Below, one piece after another: positions 50,600-62,048 of a stretch of DNA of 64,000 bases. The notes below the pieces were generated by a model that had not been told where the DNA came from, ran no database searches, and saw nothing but the letters and a program-made list of their open reading frames with translations. Numbering within the stretch: position 1 is the first letter of the stretch; every line of letters starts with the position of its first letter. The position numbers and the translations under genes were made by a program. Source of the stretch: Streptomyces sp. NBC_00670 (lineage in GTDB: Bacteria > Actinomycetota > Actinomycetes > Streptomycetales > Streptomycetaceae); assembly GCF_036226765.1 (NCBI RefSeq), contig NZ_CP109017.1:3606501-3670500 (forward strand), given 5' to 3'.

Positions 50600-51727
50600 A
50601 TGACTCAGGGGGCCGGTCAGGGACCCGAGGCGGAGCAGGCGGCGACGGTGCGCGACTTCCGGGTACCCGCGTACGTGCAGGAGACCGGTCCGTACGCCCA
50701 CGACGGCCATCTCGGGGAGGGCTCCGCTCCCCCCGAGGCGCCCGAGGAACACCCCGGCGGCCGACCCGCTCCCTATTCCGAGGGCTTTCCGGAGGGGTAC
50801 ACGCCCACCGAGCGGGACCTGCCGGTGATCAACCGCGGCGACACCGTCCAGGTCGTCGTGGAACCGGCGCCCGCCCCGGCGGCGCAGCCCGCCACCACCG
50901 GCGAGGGTCCCGGCCCGCTCTACGTCGTCGGCGACGTCCACGGCTACCTCGACGAGCTGGTGGCCGCGCTCCAGGAGCAGGGCCTCCTCGACGCCGCCGG
51001 CCAGTGGTGCGCCGGAACCGCCCGGCTGTGGTTCCTGGGCGACTTCACCGACCGCGGCCCCGACGGCATCGGCGTCATCGACCTGGTGATGCGGCTGTCC
51101 GCCGAGGCGGCCGCCGCCGGCGGCTACTGCAAGGCGCTCATGGGCAACCACGAGCTGCTGCTGCTCGGCGCCAAGCGGTTCGGCGACACCCCCGTCAACT
51201 CGGGCGCCGGCACCGCCACCTTCCAGGCGGCCTGGCTGCTCAACGGCGGCCAGAAGACCGACATGGACCGCCTCCAGGACCACCACCTGCAGTGGATGGC
51301 CCGCCTCGACGCCATGGAGTCCGCCGACGGACACCTGCTGGTGCACTCGGACACGACCTCCTATCTCGACTACGGCCGCTCCATCGAAGAGGTCAACGAC
51401 ACCGTCCGCGAGACGCTCACCCGCAACGACGCGGACGAGGTCTGGGACCTCTTCCGCAAGTTCACCAAGCGGTTCTCCTTCCGCGACGAGGGCGGTGCCG
51501 ACGCCGTCCGCTCCCTGCTGGACGTCTACGGCGGCACCCGCATCGTGCACGGCCACAGCCCGATCCCCTACCTCCTGGGCGAGGTCGGCTCGGAGGACGG
51601 CGAGGAGGCCGGACCGCCCGTGGTCGAGGGACCGCACCTGTACGCCGACGGACTCGCCCTCGCCATGGACGGCGGGGTGACCATGGCCGGAAAGCTGCTG
51701 GTCCAGCAACTGCCGCTGGTGCGCTAG
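50600..51727 (+). CDS. PPP-type metallophosphatase
   Basis: The 375-aa protein has a disordered Pro/Glu-rich N-terminus of about 110 residues, then a calcineurin-like catalytic domain. Motifs are GDVHGYLDEL, GDFTDRGPDG, MGNHELLLLG, an HSD segment and HGHSP. These supply the usual dimetal ligands of PPP phosphatases, which act on phosphoproteins or dinucleoside polyphosphates. ATG 50600 follows GGAGGGG. The substrate cannot be deduced. Confidence 0.88.
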   Translation: MTQGAGQGPEAEQAATVRDFRVPAYVQETGPYAHDGHLGEGSAPPEAPEEHPGGRPAPYSEGFPEGYTPTERDLPVINRGDTVQVVVEPAPAPAAQPATTGEGPGPLYVVGDVHGYLDELVAALQEQGLLDAAGQWCAGTARLWFLGDFTDRGPDGIGVIDLVMRLSAEAAAAGGYCKALMGNHELLLLGAKRFGDTPVNSGAGTATFQAAWLLNGGQKTDMDRLQDHHLQWMARLDAMESADGHLLVHSDTTSYLDYGRSIEEVNDTVRETLTRNDADEVWDLFRKFTKRFSFRDEGGADAVRSLLDVYGGTRIVHGHSPIPYLLGEVGSEDGEEAGPPVVEGPHLYADGLALAMDGGVTMAGKLLVQQLPLVR

Positions 51728-51915
51728 CCGTTCACCACGCCCTCGCCCGCCGCCGCGGACCGCCCCGGGCGAGGGGCAATTTCCGGAAACCCCCTGTCTC
51801 CGCGTGCCGTCGCGGCTCTACCATCGGCTTATCCGTAGCAGGCTCCCCTCCGTTTCTGCCCGACGGCTCGTCAGCATGCCGAGCCCCAAGCCCTACGGAG
51901 CATCGGGGGATGCAC

Positions 51916-52770
51916 ATGAACAGCGTTCCGCAGCACCTGCACAGCGAGGACCGCCAGGAGTACGAGCGGATCCTCGACGAGGCGCTGCGCTCCGCCGCAC
52001 ACCGCCCGGAACTGGCCGCCCTCGTGCAACGGCTCAACCCCGAACAACTGCGCACCATGGCACTCAGCGCCACCGCGTTCATCACCACCGCCGCCGCGGC
52101 CGAATACCACCACTACGTGAAGGTCCGTGAGGAGCTGCGCCGCCCGGCCCCGTCCGCCCCGCCGCTGCAGGACACCCCCGCCACGGAGACCGACGTGGGC
52201 GGGCTGGGCCTTGCCGCCGCCGTCGGCGAGGCCGCCGCGGGTGCCGGGGCCGGCGCGGTCGTCACCGTCCTCGCCCCCGTGCTCGCCGGGACCGCGGCGG
52301 CGATCTTCCTGCTCGTGGGGTACGTCATGAAGATGCTCAACCCCGAGCCGGCCTTCGCCCGGACCCTGCTGACCACCGGCTGGGTGTTCGGCGCGGTCAC
52401 CGCGGTGGCGATCCTGGTCGCCGCGGTCGGCCTGCTGCTCACCGCCCTCCGCAACAACGCCACCGCCCAGCGCGGCGGCGCCGAGGGGGACCGGTACGAG
52501 GAGATGCTGCGGGCCAGGGAGGCGTGGCACGAGGCGCTGCTGGAGCGCGGCATCCTGCCGTTCCTCCGCGACGCCCTGACCGACCCCGACCGGGCCGCGC
52601 TGGACGGCCCGGTGCCCTCGGCCCCGCAGAGCCGCATCCCGCACCTGGGCTACGACCGCCCGGGCTTCAGCAGCCCCGAGGACGGCGCCCCCTCGGCCTC
52701 CCGCCCCCGCTTCTCCAGCCCCGACTTCTCGAGCCCCGACTTCGGCGGCCCCGAACACCGGCCGGAGTGA
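51916..52770 (+). CDS. Membrane protein of unknown function (two-helix)
   Basis: A 284-aa protein I do not recognise. The N-terminal helical region (RQEYERILDEALRSAAHRPELAALVQRL) is followed by two strong hydrophobic segments (about residues 112-140 and 152-177), then a cytoplasmic helix. A C-terminal tail repeats FSSPDF/FSSPE elements. ATG 51916 has GGGGGA 5 nt upstream; ATG 51910 is also possible. Convergent with thiC. Confidence 0.7.
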   Translation: MNSVPQHLHSEDRQEYERILDEALRSAAHRPELAALVQRLNPEQLRTMALSATAFITTAAAAEYHHYVKVREELRRPAPSAPPLQDTPATETDVGGLGLAAAVGEAAAGAGAGAVVTVLAPVLAGTAAAIFLLVGYVMKMLNPEPAFARTLLTTGWVFGAVTAVAILVAAVGLLLTALRNNATAQRGGAEGDRYEEMLRAREAWHEALLERGILPFLRDALTDPDRAALDGPVPSAPQSRIPHLGYDRPGFSSPEDGAPSASRPRFSSPDFSSPDFGGPEHRPE

Positions 52771-52914
52771 GCGGAGGAGAACCGGTCCCGGCACCCGGCC
52801 ACATCCGCCCCTGCCGCGAAGCGGCACGCCGGAACGGCAGCCGTCTGCCCACACGCGGACCCGGCGGCGATGTCCCCCGGCCGACTGCTCCGGGGAACAC
52901 CACCAGCACCGCGG

Positions 52915-54903
<1,989 letters not shown>

Positions 54904-55001
54904 AAAGGTGCTTTCACGCTAACGCCTTGGTGGCCGCACTGAACAGTGGGCCCCCTCTCGTTCTCGCGCTGACGTGTCCCCGTTCTTGCGATGATGCGTC
55001 G

Positions 55002-56471
55002 GTGACCACGCCCCAGCAGCACCCTCCGCATCAGCCTCCCCCGCACGAGCACCCTCCCTCTCAGCCGGCCGGCCCCCACGGCGGCACCGGCCACTCCCAC
55101 AGCCACGGCCATGGCCCGGCGGCGCCCGTCTCGCGGCATCTGCGGAAGGTCATCGCCGCCGTTCTCGTGCCGTTCGCCGCCGCGGTGGTCGTGGGACTGG
55201 TGGTCCTCTGGCCCGGCGGGGTGCCGTCGCACGAGCGCACGGGCGTCGGTTTCGACCGCCAGACGCAGCAGGCCACGGTCACCAAGGTGGTCAAGGTCGA
55301 CTGTGCCTCCGTGGGCGCCGGGGGCGGCACGGCCACGGGTGGTACGGCCACAGCCGGTTCGTCCGCCGGAGACGCCTCGGGCGCCGGCTCCGCCGCACAG
55401 GGCTCCGGCGCGGGGGAGGCCGGAACCTGCAAGAAGGCCACGGTCCGCGTCGACACCGGCAAGGACAAGGGACGCACCTTCACCGAGATCGTGCAGCCGG
55501 ACCAGTCACGCCAACTGGACCAGGGCGAGAAGGTCGTGGTCTCCTACGAGCCCTCCGCGCCGAAGAACCTTCAGTACTCGGTCACCGACGTGAACCGCAC
55601 GCTGCCCATGGCGCTGCTCGCGGGCATCTTCGCCGTCGCCGTGGTGGTCGTGGGCCGGATGCGGGGGCTGGCCGCCCTGATCGCGCTGGCCGTCAGCTTC
55701 GTGCTGCTGTCGTTCTTCATCCTGCCGGCGATCCTCCAGGGCTCGAATCCACTGGCGGTGGCGGTGGTCGGGTCGAGCGCCATCATGCTGATCGCCCTGT
55801 ACATGTGTCACGGTCTCTCGGCCCGCACCTCCGTGGCGGTGATCGGCACGCTGATCTCGCTGGGGCTGATCGGCGTGCTCGGCTCGCTGTTCATCGGCTG
55901 GGCCGCGCTGACCGGGAACACCGACGACAGCACCGGCCTGATCCACGGGCTCTATCCGGACATCGACATGAGCGGTCTGCTGCTGGCCGGCGTCATCATC
56001 GGTTCGCTCGGTGTGCTCGACGACGTGACGGTGACGCAGACGTCGGCGGTCTGGGAGCTGCACGAGGCGAACCCCTCCATGAGCCGGCGGGGGCTGTACC
56101 GCGCGGGCATACGGATCGGCCGCGATCACATCGCCTCGGTCGTCAACACCCTGGTACTGGCCTATGCGGGCGCCGCGTTGCCGTTGCTGCTGCTGTTCTC
56201 CGTCGCGCAGAGCGGGGTGGGCACGGTCGCCACCAGTGAGCTGGTCGCCGAGGAGATCGTGCGTACGCTGGTCGGCTCCATCGGCCTGGTCGCCTCGGTG
56301 CCGGTGACCACCGCCCTGGCCGCGCTGGTGGTCTCCGCGGACCGCCCGGTCGGGCCGGACCGGGCGACAGCGCCGCACGGCGGTGAGCCGCCGGTGACCG
56401 CCCGAGCCGCCGGAGCGACGGCGGTGGCGCCACCGGCGCGCGGCGGACGGGGCCGGCGCCGCAAGCGCTGA
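55002..56471 (+). CDS. YibE/F-family membrane protein
   Basis: The 489-aa protein has a His/Pro-rich N-terminal tail (PPHQPPPHEHPP, GHSHSHGHG). One helix follows at about residues 45-68, then an external domain with a Gly/Ala/Thr-rich insert, and about seven helices (about 200-460) with the family segment HGLSARTSVAVIGT and GVLDDVTVTQTSAVWEL. A transport role is suspected for the family but unproven. The His-rich tail may bind metal. GTG 55002 is the most likely start; the frame is open to 54927. Divergent from thiC. Confidence 0.82.
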   Translation: MTTPQQHPPHQPPPHEHPPSQPAGPHGGTGHSHSHGHGPAAPVSRHLRKVIAAVLVPFAAAVVVGLVVLWPGGVPSHERTGVGFDRQTQQATVTKVVKVDCASVGAGGGTATGGTATAGSSAGDASGAGSAAQGSGAGEAGTCKKATVRVDTGKDKGRTFTEIVQPDQSRQLDQGEKVVVSYEPSAPKNLQYSVTDVNRTLPMALLAGIFAVAVVVVGRMRGLAALIALAVSFVLLSFFILPAILQGSNPLAVAVVGSSAIMLIALYMCHGLSARTSVAVIGTLISLGLIGVLGSLFIGWAALTGNTDDSTGLIHGLYPDIDMSGLLLAGVIIGSLGVLDDVTVTQTSAVWELHEANPSMSRRGLYRAGIRIGRDHIASVVNTLVLAYAGAALPLLLLFSVAQSGVGTVATSELVAEEIVRTLVGSIGLVASVPVTTALAALVVSADRPVGPDRATAPHGGEPPVTARAAGATAVAPPARGGRGRRRKR

Positions 56472-56549
56472 GACGTGTGGACACGGGCGTGCGGGCGAGT
56501 TGCTGAAGCGTTCCTCCGCCGTCCGGGCCGTCCGTGCGACCGGGATCGT

Positions 56550-56960
56550 TCACCCCGCGCTCTGCTCCTCGGCGAGGATCCGGTCCAGCGCCTCGTCGAG
56601 CAGGGCGTCGAAGTCCGCGAGGGAACGCTCCTGCCCAAGGGGGACCAGCTTGTCCGTGCGGTCGAGGAAGGCCACGAGCGGTGCCGCGCCGGATCGGAAC
56701 AGCGCCCGGTCGGGGCCGACCTGAAGCCTGATCAGTACCTCGCCGATCGCATGGGGGTCGGCGGGTGCGATGTGCACGTCCCCGTCGCCGCACGGCCTCC
56801 CCACCCCGTCGATCAGCAGCTCCCGCCCGAACGCCCAGGTGACGGGCGCGTCCCCGGGGAGATGGAAGGTCAGCCGGACGGCGAAGGGATCACAGGTGTC
56901 GTAGCGCAGCTCCACGGGGATCCGGAAGGAGAGCTCCTCCGAGACCAGAAAACTCATCAT
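56550..56960 (-). CDS. ssgA: SsgA sporulation/cell division activator (SALP family)
   Basis: A 136-aa SsgA-like protein. Family segments are MSFLVSEELSFRIPVELRYDT, DPFAVRLTFHLPGDAPVTWAFGREL, and a C-terminal helix SLADFDALLDEALDRIL. SsgA localises septum and germ-tube sites with SsgB and FtsZ in sporulating hyphae. I chose ATG 56960 because GGAGG lies just upstream; ATG 56957 is equivalent and ATG 56990 would add 10 residues without a good RBS. The upstream neighbour on the same strand is its activator ssgR. Confidence 0.95.
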   Translation of the reverse strand: MMSFLVSEELSFRIPVELRYDTCDPFAVRLTFHLPGDAPVTWAFGRELLIDGVGRPCGDGDVHIAPADPHAIGEVLIRLQVGPDRALFRSGAAPLVAFLDRTDKLVPLGQERSLADFDALLDEALDRILAEEQSAG

Positions 56961-57086
56961 GACCTCCGCCTGCACCACGGACTCGCTCATCGCCTACCCC
57001 GTCAGTTGCCGTCGACTGGCCAGGAATCACCTGACACTGCCAGAAATCTTGCAGACAGTACACAGGAGATCACAAGGAGTGAGTTT

Positions 57087-57917
57087 TCAGATACTGATAG
57101 AGGGGGCGAGCGTGCCGAGCAGCCGGCCCAGCTCGCTCTGCAGTCGGCGCACGGCGGGCAGCAGCCGGTCGGCCTGGTGGCAGGGGAGCGAGACGGCCAC
57201 GGTCGCCGCCGTCGTCCCGGCGGTGAGCGGGAGGGCGGCGCAGGCCGTGCCGAGCGCGTATTCCTGCCGCTCGAAGACGGGTTCCATGCGGCCGACCCGC
57301 TCCAGGCGCCGCAGCAGGGTGTGGGCGTCGGGGACGGTGTACGGAGTGAGCGCCCGTACGGGGTGGCGGTCGAGGTGGTCGCGGCGTGTGGCGTCGTCCA
57401 GCTGGGAGAGCAGGCACTGGCCGATCGCGTGGGCGTGCCCGGTCTCCCGGAAGTCCGCCCATTCCGCGACCGCCGGGTTGCCCGGGGTGTCCGCGACCGA
57501 GACGATCTCGATCTCACCGGCGCGGTAGACGGCGTAGTAGACCGGGACGCCGAGCATGTCGCGCCAGTGCGCGAGCGCGTCCGCCACCGTGCTGCGACGT
57601 TTCTGCTCCACTCCGCTCCTGCTCAGCCGCTCGGCGGCGTCCCCGAGGAAGAACAGCCCCTTGTCGCGGCGGAGATAGCCCTCGTGGGTCAGTGTGCGCA
57701 GCAGGTGGTACGTCGTGGGCAGGGCCAGCTGGGCCTCGCGGGCGAGCTGCTTGGCGGTGGCGCCGTACTCACGGGCGGCGACGCACTCCAGCAGGCGCAT
57801 CGCCCGCTGCACGGAGCCGATCAGGGTGGTCGGGTGCGACTCCCTCAGCGGCGGCGTCCGCTGGGCGGGTGGGGCGTGGATGTCTACGGGTACGGGTACC
57901 GAACCGACCGTGGCCAA
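57087..57917 (-). CDS. ssgR: SsgR, IclR-family activator of ssgA
   Basis: A 276-aa IclR-type regulator. The winged helix is at about residues 33-95 (GSVQRAMRLLECVAAREYGATAKQLAREAQLALPTTYHLL, read in parts). The effector domain follows to the C-terminus. Position directly upstream of ssgA identifies it as SsgR. The frame opens with a rare TTG start at 57917, with GGGAG 6 nt upstream; no ATG or GTG precedes the helix-turn-helix. The 126-bp gap to ssgA should hold the SsgR target. Confidence 0.92.
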   Translation of the reverse strand: MATVGSVPVPVDIHAPPAQRTPPLRESHPTTLIGSVQRAMRLLECVAAREYGATAKQLAREAQLALPTTYHLLRTLTHEGYLRRDKGLFFLGDAAERLSRSGVEQKRRSTVADALAHWRDMLGVPVYYAVYRAGEIEIVSVADTPGNPAVAEWADFRETGHAHAIGQCLLSQLDDATRRDHLDRHPVRALTPYTVPDAHTLLRRLERVGRMEPVFERQEYALGTACAALPLTAGTTAATVAVSLPCHQADRLLPAVRRLQSELGRLLGTLAPSISI

Positions 57918-58107
57918 GGGGCACTCCCGGAGCGCGAGGAGGGGCCGCCCGTGCGGGGAGACACGGGAGGGGTGTGCGCCGCCCGCGGGGGCGGATCGGC
58001 CCCGTGCGGAGTTCCGGACTCTAATCGCCCGTCACCGCTCGCAGCCGCCGCTGCCGGGAAACTTCCCTCGCGCGAGGGAACCTCGCGTTCCTGTTGCTGG
58101 CCCGGCC

Positions 58108-58320
58108 CTACCAGTCGCCGCGCGAGGAGGAGCCCGCCATGAACTTCCGCACGATGTAGATCAGCCCACCGACCAGTGCCACGAAGAGCAGCACCTTGAA
58201 CAGCAGCCCGATGAGGAATCCGAGCACGCTGGCTATCAGGCCGCCGAACACGACCAGGGCGATGACCGGCACCGCGATCCACTTCACCCACCACGGCAAA
58301 CCCGTGAAGATCTCTCGCAT
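58108..58320 (-). CDS. Small two-helix membrane protein (DUF5326-like)
   Basis: A 70-aa protein: an amphipathic N-terminus MREIFTGLPWWVKW, two helices (about residues 15-33 and 35-57) and a polar tail RKFMAGSSSRGDW. It resembles a small actinobacterial DUF of unknown role. AGGACAGGG precedes the ATG. Same strand as, and downstream of, the cupin gene. Confidence 0.72.
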   Translation of the reverse strand: MREIFTGLPWWVKWIAVPVIALVVFGGLIASVLGFLIGLLFKVLLFVALVGGLIYIVRKFMAGSSSRGDW

Positions 58321-58492
58321 CGCCCTGTCCTCACCTCTCCGCCCGGCGCACCCGCTCTCCCGCTCTCGGGACGTGTCGCACAGGTCCTGCTGTGTCCTGC
58401 CTTCGATGCTAGGGCCGCGGCGGTGCCGAACGGAGGCCGCGCATCCCTTGTCCTCCCCTGATCCATCCCCTAGGGAACCCCGAGGCCGGACC

Positions 58493-58810
58493 TCAGCTCT
58501 CGGGGGGAGAGAACATCACCAGCACCCTGAGATCCTCGGTGATGTGGTGGAACTTGTGGGCGACGCCCGCGGGCACGTAGACGACGCTGCCGCGGGCCAC
58601 CTGGGTCGTCTCCAGACCGACGGTGATCGACGCCCGTCCGCTGGCGACGTAGTACACCTCGTCCTGCTGGTGCGGCTGCTGGGGATCGGTCGCTCCCGCG
58701 TCCAGCGCGTAGAGGCCGACCGACATGTTGCGCTCCCGCAGGAACTGCAGGTAGGCCCCGTCGTTGGCGGCGCGCTCCGCCTCCAGTTCGTCCAGCCGGA
58801 ATGCCTTCAT
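58493..58810 (-). CDS. Small cupin protein
   Basis: A 105-aa single-domain cupin. The metal-binding motifs are PHQQDEVYYVASGRA (His-Gln-Gln...Glu form of motif 1) and VPAGVAHKFHHI (motif 2). Function could be a sugar- or metabolite-binding enzyme, or a sensor. ATG 58810 follows AGGGACG; the longer frame upstream overlaps the divergent gene and is spurious. Confidence 0.85.
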   Translation of the reverse strand: MKAFRLDELEAERAANDGAYLQFLRERNMSVGLYALDAGATDPQQPHQQDEVYYVASGRASITVGLETTQVARGSVVYVPAGVAHKFHHITEDLRVLVMFSPPES

Positions 58811-58900
58811 CGTCCCTGTCCGCTCCCGTCCACCGGCACCGCGGTCCCCGTGGCGCCCGCCCGTTGATCTCTTCCACCGCGATCGGAGACGATCAGACCC

Positions 58901-59278
58901 ATGAAGAATTTCGTAGTCAAGACGATCGCCAACGCGGGCGCCCTGGCGGTCGCCGTCTGGCTGCTCGACAAGATCACCCTGACCGGTGACAGTACCGGCA
59001 AGGAGGCCGGCACCCTCATCCTGGTCGCCCTGGTGTTCGGTGTCGTGAACGTTCTGGTCAAACCGGTTGTACAGGTGCTGACCTTCCCGCTGTTCATCCT
59101 GACGCTCGGCCTGTTCACCCTGGTGGTCAACGCGCTGATGCTGCTGCTCACCTCGTGGCTGGCCGGGAAGCTCGACCTGAGCTTCCACGTCGAGGGCTTC
59201 TGGACGGCCGTCCTCGGCGGTCTGATCGTCTCGGTCGTCGCCTGGGCGCTGCACGTCGTCCTCCCCGACGAGGACTGA
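58901..59278 (+). CDS. Phage-holin-family / mycobacterial 4-TM membrane protein
   Basis: A 125-aa protein with four hydrophobic helices: about residues 5-22, 38-60 (GTLILVALVFGVVNVLVKPVV), 60-85 and 100-120. The motif FGVVNVLVKPVVQVLTFPLFILTLGLF is the family hallmark. Despite the 'holin' name, these chromosomal proteins have no known lysis role. Divergent from the cupin gene with a 90-bp promoter gap. Confidence 0.88.
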   Translation: MKNFVVKTIANAGALAVAVWLLDKITLTGDSTGKEAGTLILVALVFGVVNVLVKPVVQVLTFPLFILTLGLFTLVVNALMLLLTSWLAGKLDLSFHVEGFWTAVLGGLIVSVVAWALHVVLPDED

Positions 59279-59468
59279 CGGAGACCGACAGCAACCGACG
59301 GACCCGGCGGGAAGCGCCGGGGCCGGACCCGACGAGGCCGCCGGGAGCCGACGAAGGTGTGGCCCGGGGCAGCCGGCAGGCGTGTGACCTGAGAAAATGG
59401 CGGCGGCGAGCCTCCGCTCGGTCCGGTCCGCTCGCCCCGATCACGCAGGAGACGGAGGCGGAGGCGGC

Positions 59469-60692
59469 ATGAGTGAGCGCCATGTGGACGGCGGCGGGGG
59501 CACCGGAGAAGCCGGGACCGCGGGCAGCACCGGCGACTTCGGGGGCACCGGCGGTGTCGGCAGCACCGGCGGCATCGGTGACGGAACGCGCGCGGTGCGC
59601 GCGGGACTTCCCGACCCCGTGAAGTACGAGCCGACCCTTCCCGGCCCCGTCTTCGCCGCCCACTTCCATCTGCCCGGGGAACCGACCGGGCCGTACACCT
59701 ACGGCCGGGACGAGAACCCGACCTGGACGCTGCTGGAGCGCGCCATCGGCGAGCTGGAGGCGCCCGGCGACGAGGACGTGCGGACCCTCACCTTCGCCTC
59801 GGGCATGGCGGCGATCTCCGCGGTCCTCTTCTCCCAGCTCCGGGCCGGGGACGCCGTGGTCCTGCCGGACGACGGCTACCAGGCGCTGCCCCTGGTGCGC
59901 GAGCAGCTCACCGCGTACGGCATCGAGGTACGCACCGCACCGACCGGCGGGGACGCCCAGCTCGACGTCCTCGACGGGGCCCGGCTGCTGTGGATCGAGA
60001 CCCCGTCGAACCCGGGGCTGGACGTGTGCGATGTGCGCCGGCTGGTCGCGGCGGCGCACGCGCAGGGCACGCTGGTCGCCGTCGACAACACCCTCGCCAC
60101 CCCGCTCGGGCAGCGGCCGCTCGACCTGGACGCCGACTTCAGTGTGGCCAGCGGCACCAAGATGCTCACCGGGCACGGCGATGTACTCCTCGGCTACGTC
60201 GTGGCGCGGAACGCCGAGCTGATCGCCCCGGTCCGGCGCTGGCGCAAGATCGCCGGGGCGATCCCGGGGCCGATGGAGGCCTGGCTCGCCCACCGCTCGC
60301 TGGCCACCCTCCAGCTGCGGGCCGACCGGCAGACGGCGAGCGCGCTGACCCTCGCGCAGGCGCTGCGCGACCGCCCCGAGGTGTCCGGGCTGCGCTATCC
60401 GGGCCTGCCGGACGACCCCTCGTACGCCGTCGCCGCGCGGCAGATGCGGCGCTTCGGGAGCGTGGTGTCGTTCACGCTGGCCACGCGCGCGCGGGCCGAC
60501 CGTTTCCTCGAGGCGCTGCGGCTGGTCGACGACGCCACGAGCTTCGGCGGCGTGCGCTCCACGGCCGAACGGCGCGGCCGCTGGGGCGGCGACGCGGTGC
60601 CGGAGGGCTTCGTCCGCTTCTCCGTGGGCGCGGAGGACCCCGAGGATCTGGTGGCCGACGTGCTGCGGGCGCTGGAGGAGTCGGCGGACTGA
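59469..60692 (+). CDS. Cystathionine gamma-lyase-like PLP enzyme
   Basis: The 407-aa protein has a Gly/Thr-rich N-terminus (GGGGTGEAGTAGSTGDFGGTGG), then the Cys/Met-metabolism PLP fold. The N-terminal core has YTYGRDENPTWTLLERAIGELE, ASGMAAISAVL binds the cofactor phosphate, and the Schiff-base Lys is in ASGTKMLTGHGD. The likely reaction is gamma-elimination of cystathionine or a similar substrate. ATG 59469 follows GGAGGCGGAGG. The N-terminal repeats are not part of the family. Confidence 0.9.
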   Translation: MSERHVDGGGGTGEAGTAGSTGDFGGTGGVGSTGGIGDGTRAVRAGLPDPVKYEPTLPGPVFAAHFHLPGEPTGPYTYGRDENPTWTLLERAIGELEAPGDEDVRTLTFASGMAAISAVLFSQLRAGDAVVLPDDGYQALPLVREQLTAYGIEVRTAPTGGDAQLDVLDGARLLWIETPSNPGLDVCDVRRLVAAAHAQGTLVAVDNTLATPLGQRPLDLDADFSVASGTKMLTGHGDVLLGYVVARNAELIAPVRRWRKIAGAIPGPMEAWLAHRSLATLQLRADRQTASALTLAQALRDRPEVSGLRYPGLPDDPSYAVAARQMRRFGSVVSFTLATRARADRFLEALRLVDDATSFGGVRSTAERRGRWGGDAVPEGFVRFSVGAEDPEDLVADVLRALEESAD

Positions 60693-60835
60693 GCGCCGGC
60701 CGCGGACGCGGTGGAAGCGGGCGGTCCGAACCTCCCCCCTCGTGGCTCGGACCGCCCCGGTTCTGCATGCGAAGAACCGCGCGACCAAGGCTAGTTGACT
60801 CTGTGTCAGTGTCCAATCACAGTAGCGACAGGTCC

Positions 60836-60853
60836 CTATCGACTTATTTATAG
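60836..60853. promoter_or_regulatory. LysR-type box upstream of the LysR gene
   Basis: CTAT-N10-ATAG fits the T-N11-A-type binding sites of LysR proteins and lies in an AT-rich patch 77 bp before the LysR start. A TTGACT element at 60795-60800 could be its -35 box. Probably autoregulatory. Confidence 0.4.
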
Positions 60854-60929
60854 TGGGGCGCCGACGGGGGGGGAGGGGCGCCGCCGCCGTGCGCGGTGCC
60901 GCGCGGATGGCGCGAGGGAAGGAAGCACC

Positions 60930-61835
60930 ATGGACTTGGCCCTGTTGCGCACGTTCGTCACGGTGCACCGGGCCGGTTCCTTCACGCGTGCCGCGGCTCT
61001 GCTCGGTCTGTCGCAGCCCGCCGTCACCTCGCAGATCCGCACTCTGGAACGGCAGCTCGGCCGCCCGCTCTTCCTGCGGCAGGCCCGCGGGGTGACCCCC
61101 ACGACCATCGGCGATGAACTGGCCCACAAGGCCGCCCCGCACCTGGACGCCCTGGTGGAGATCGCCGAGACGGGACTCGACGACGAGTCCTCCTTACGCA
61201 CGCTCCACCTCGTCGGTCCGCCGGAGTTCACGGCCGAGCGGGCGCTGCCCGCGCTCATGGAACTGGCCGGGGACCGCGGCCAGGGCTTCGCGCTGCGGGC
61301 CTCCTTCGCCAACTGCGACGAGGCCCTGGAGGGGCTCGCCGCGGGGCGTCACGATCTGGCCATCACGACCGCCCGGCCGCGCGGGGAACTGTTCACCGCG
61401 ACCCCGCTCTGTGACGAGGAGCTCGTCCTGGTCGCGTCCCCGCGCTGGGCCGCGCACACCGCTTCCGACCGGCACCGCCTTCCCGGCGGCTCCGCCCTGG
61501 TGCACCTTCCGGTCGTCGAAGTCCACGAATCTCTGCCGTTCGTCACCCGCTACTGGGCCGCCGTCTTCGACGCCCGCCCCGCCGCTTCCGGCGCCGTCGT
61601 CGTCCCGGATCTGCGGGCAGTGCTCGCCTGTGCCGCCCGGGGTGCGGGGCTCGCGGTGCTGCCGCGCTATCTATGCGCGGCCGCCCTGGAGCGCGGTGAG
61701 GTCGTCGCCCTGCTCGACCCCCCGGTACCGCCGCTGCGCACCTACTTCCTGGCGGTGCGCACCGGCACGCTCGCGATGCCGCACCTCGCCCGGGCTCACG
61801 AATGGCTGCTGCGCAAGGCCGCGGGCTGGTGCTGA
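60930..61835 (+). CDS. LysR-family transcriptional regulator with TTA codon
   Basis: A 301-aa regulator with an N-terminal winged helix (MDLALLRTFVTVHRAGSFTRAAALLGLSQPAVTSQI, about residues 1-60, read in parts) and a LysR substrate-binding domain. An in-frame TTA codon at 61194-61196 (residue 89) makes it a likely bldA target. AAGGAAG lies 6 nt before the ATG. No divergent target gene is present; the upstream PLP lyase gene could be a target. Confidence 0.92.
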   Translation: MDLALLRTFVTVHRAGSFTRAAALLGLSQPAVTSQIRTLERQLGRPLFLRQARGVTPTTIGDELAHKAAPHLDALVEIAETGLDDESSLRTLHLVGPPEFTAERALPALMELAGDRGQGFALRASFANCDEALEGLAAGRHDLAITTARPRGELFTATPLCDEELVLVASPRWAAHTASDRHRLPGGSALVHLPVVEVHESLPFVTRYWAAVFDARPAASGAVVVPDLRAVLACAARGAGLAVLPRYLCAAALERGEVVALLDPPVPPLRTYFLAVRTGTLAMPHLARAHEWLLRKAAGWC

Positions 61836-61967
61836 CGGAGCTGCGCTCCCGGACTCGCGGGGCGGCTCCGAGGTGCACGGGCGCCCCCGGGGCTCACGGA
61901 GTGAGCCCGACGAGCCGTGCTCCCGGCCCGGCAGACTCCCGGCGCGTGTCCGCCTCCGCACTTCGGG

Positions 61968-61983
61968 TGTTTCACGTGAAACA
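61968..61983. other. parS site 5
   Basis: Perfect TGTTTCACGTGAAACA, extended to a 22-bp palindrome (61965-61986), in the 213-bp gap between the LysR and Nudix genes. Confidence 0.9.
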
Positions 61984-62012
61984 CCCAGCGAGTTCACGCG
62001 GAGCGCCCCACA

Positions 62013-62028
62013 TGTTTCACGTGGAACC
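62013..62028. other. parS-like site 6
   Basis: TGTTTCACGTGGAACC, with two mismatches to consensus, 45 bp from site 5. The centre CACGTG is intact. Confidence 0.65.
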
Positions 62029-62048
62029 AGCTGGGCCACATTTCACGC

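Noticed and set aside
58901..59278. Holin-family protein as evidence of a prophage
   Set aside because: This family is a widespread chromosomal membrane protein group in actinomycetes, and no other phage genes are nearby.
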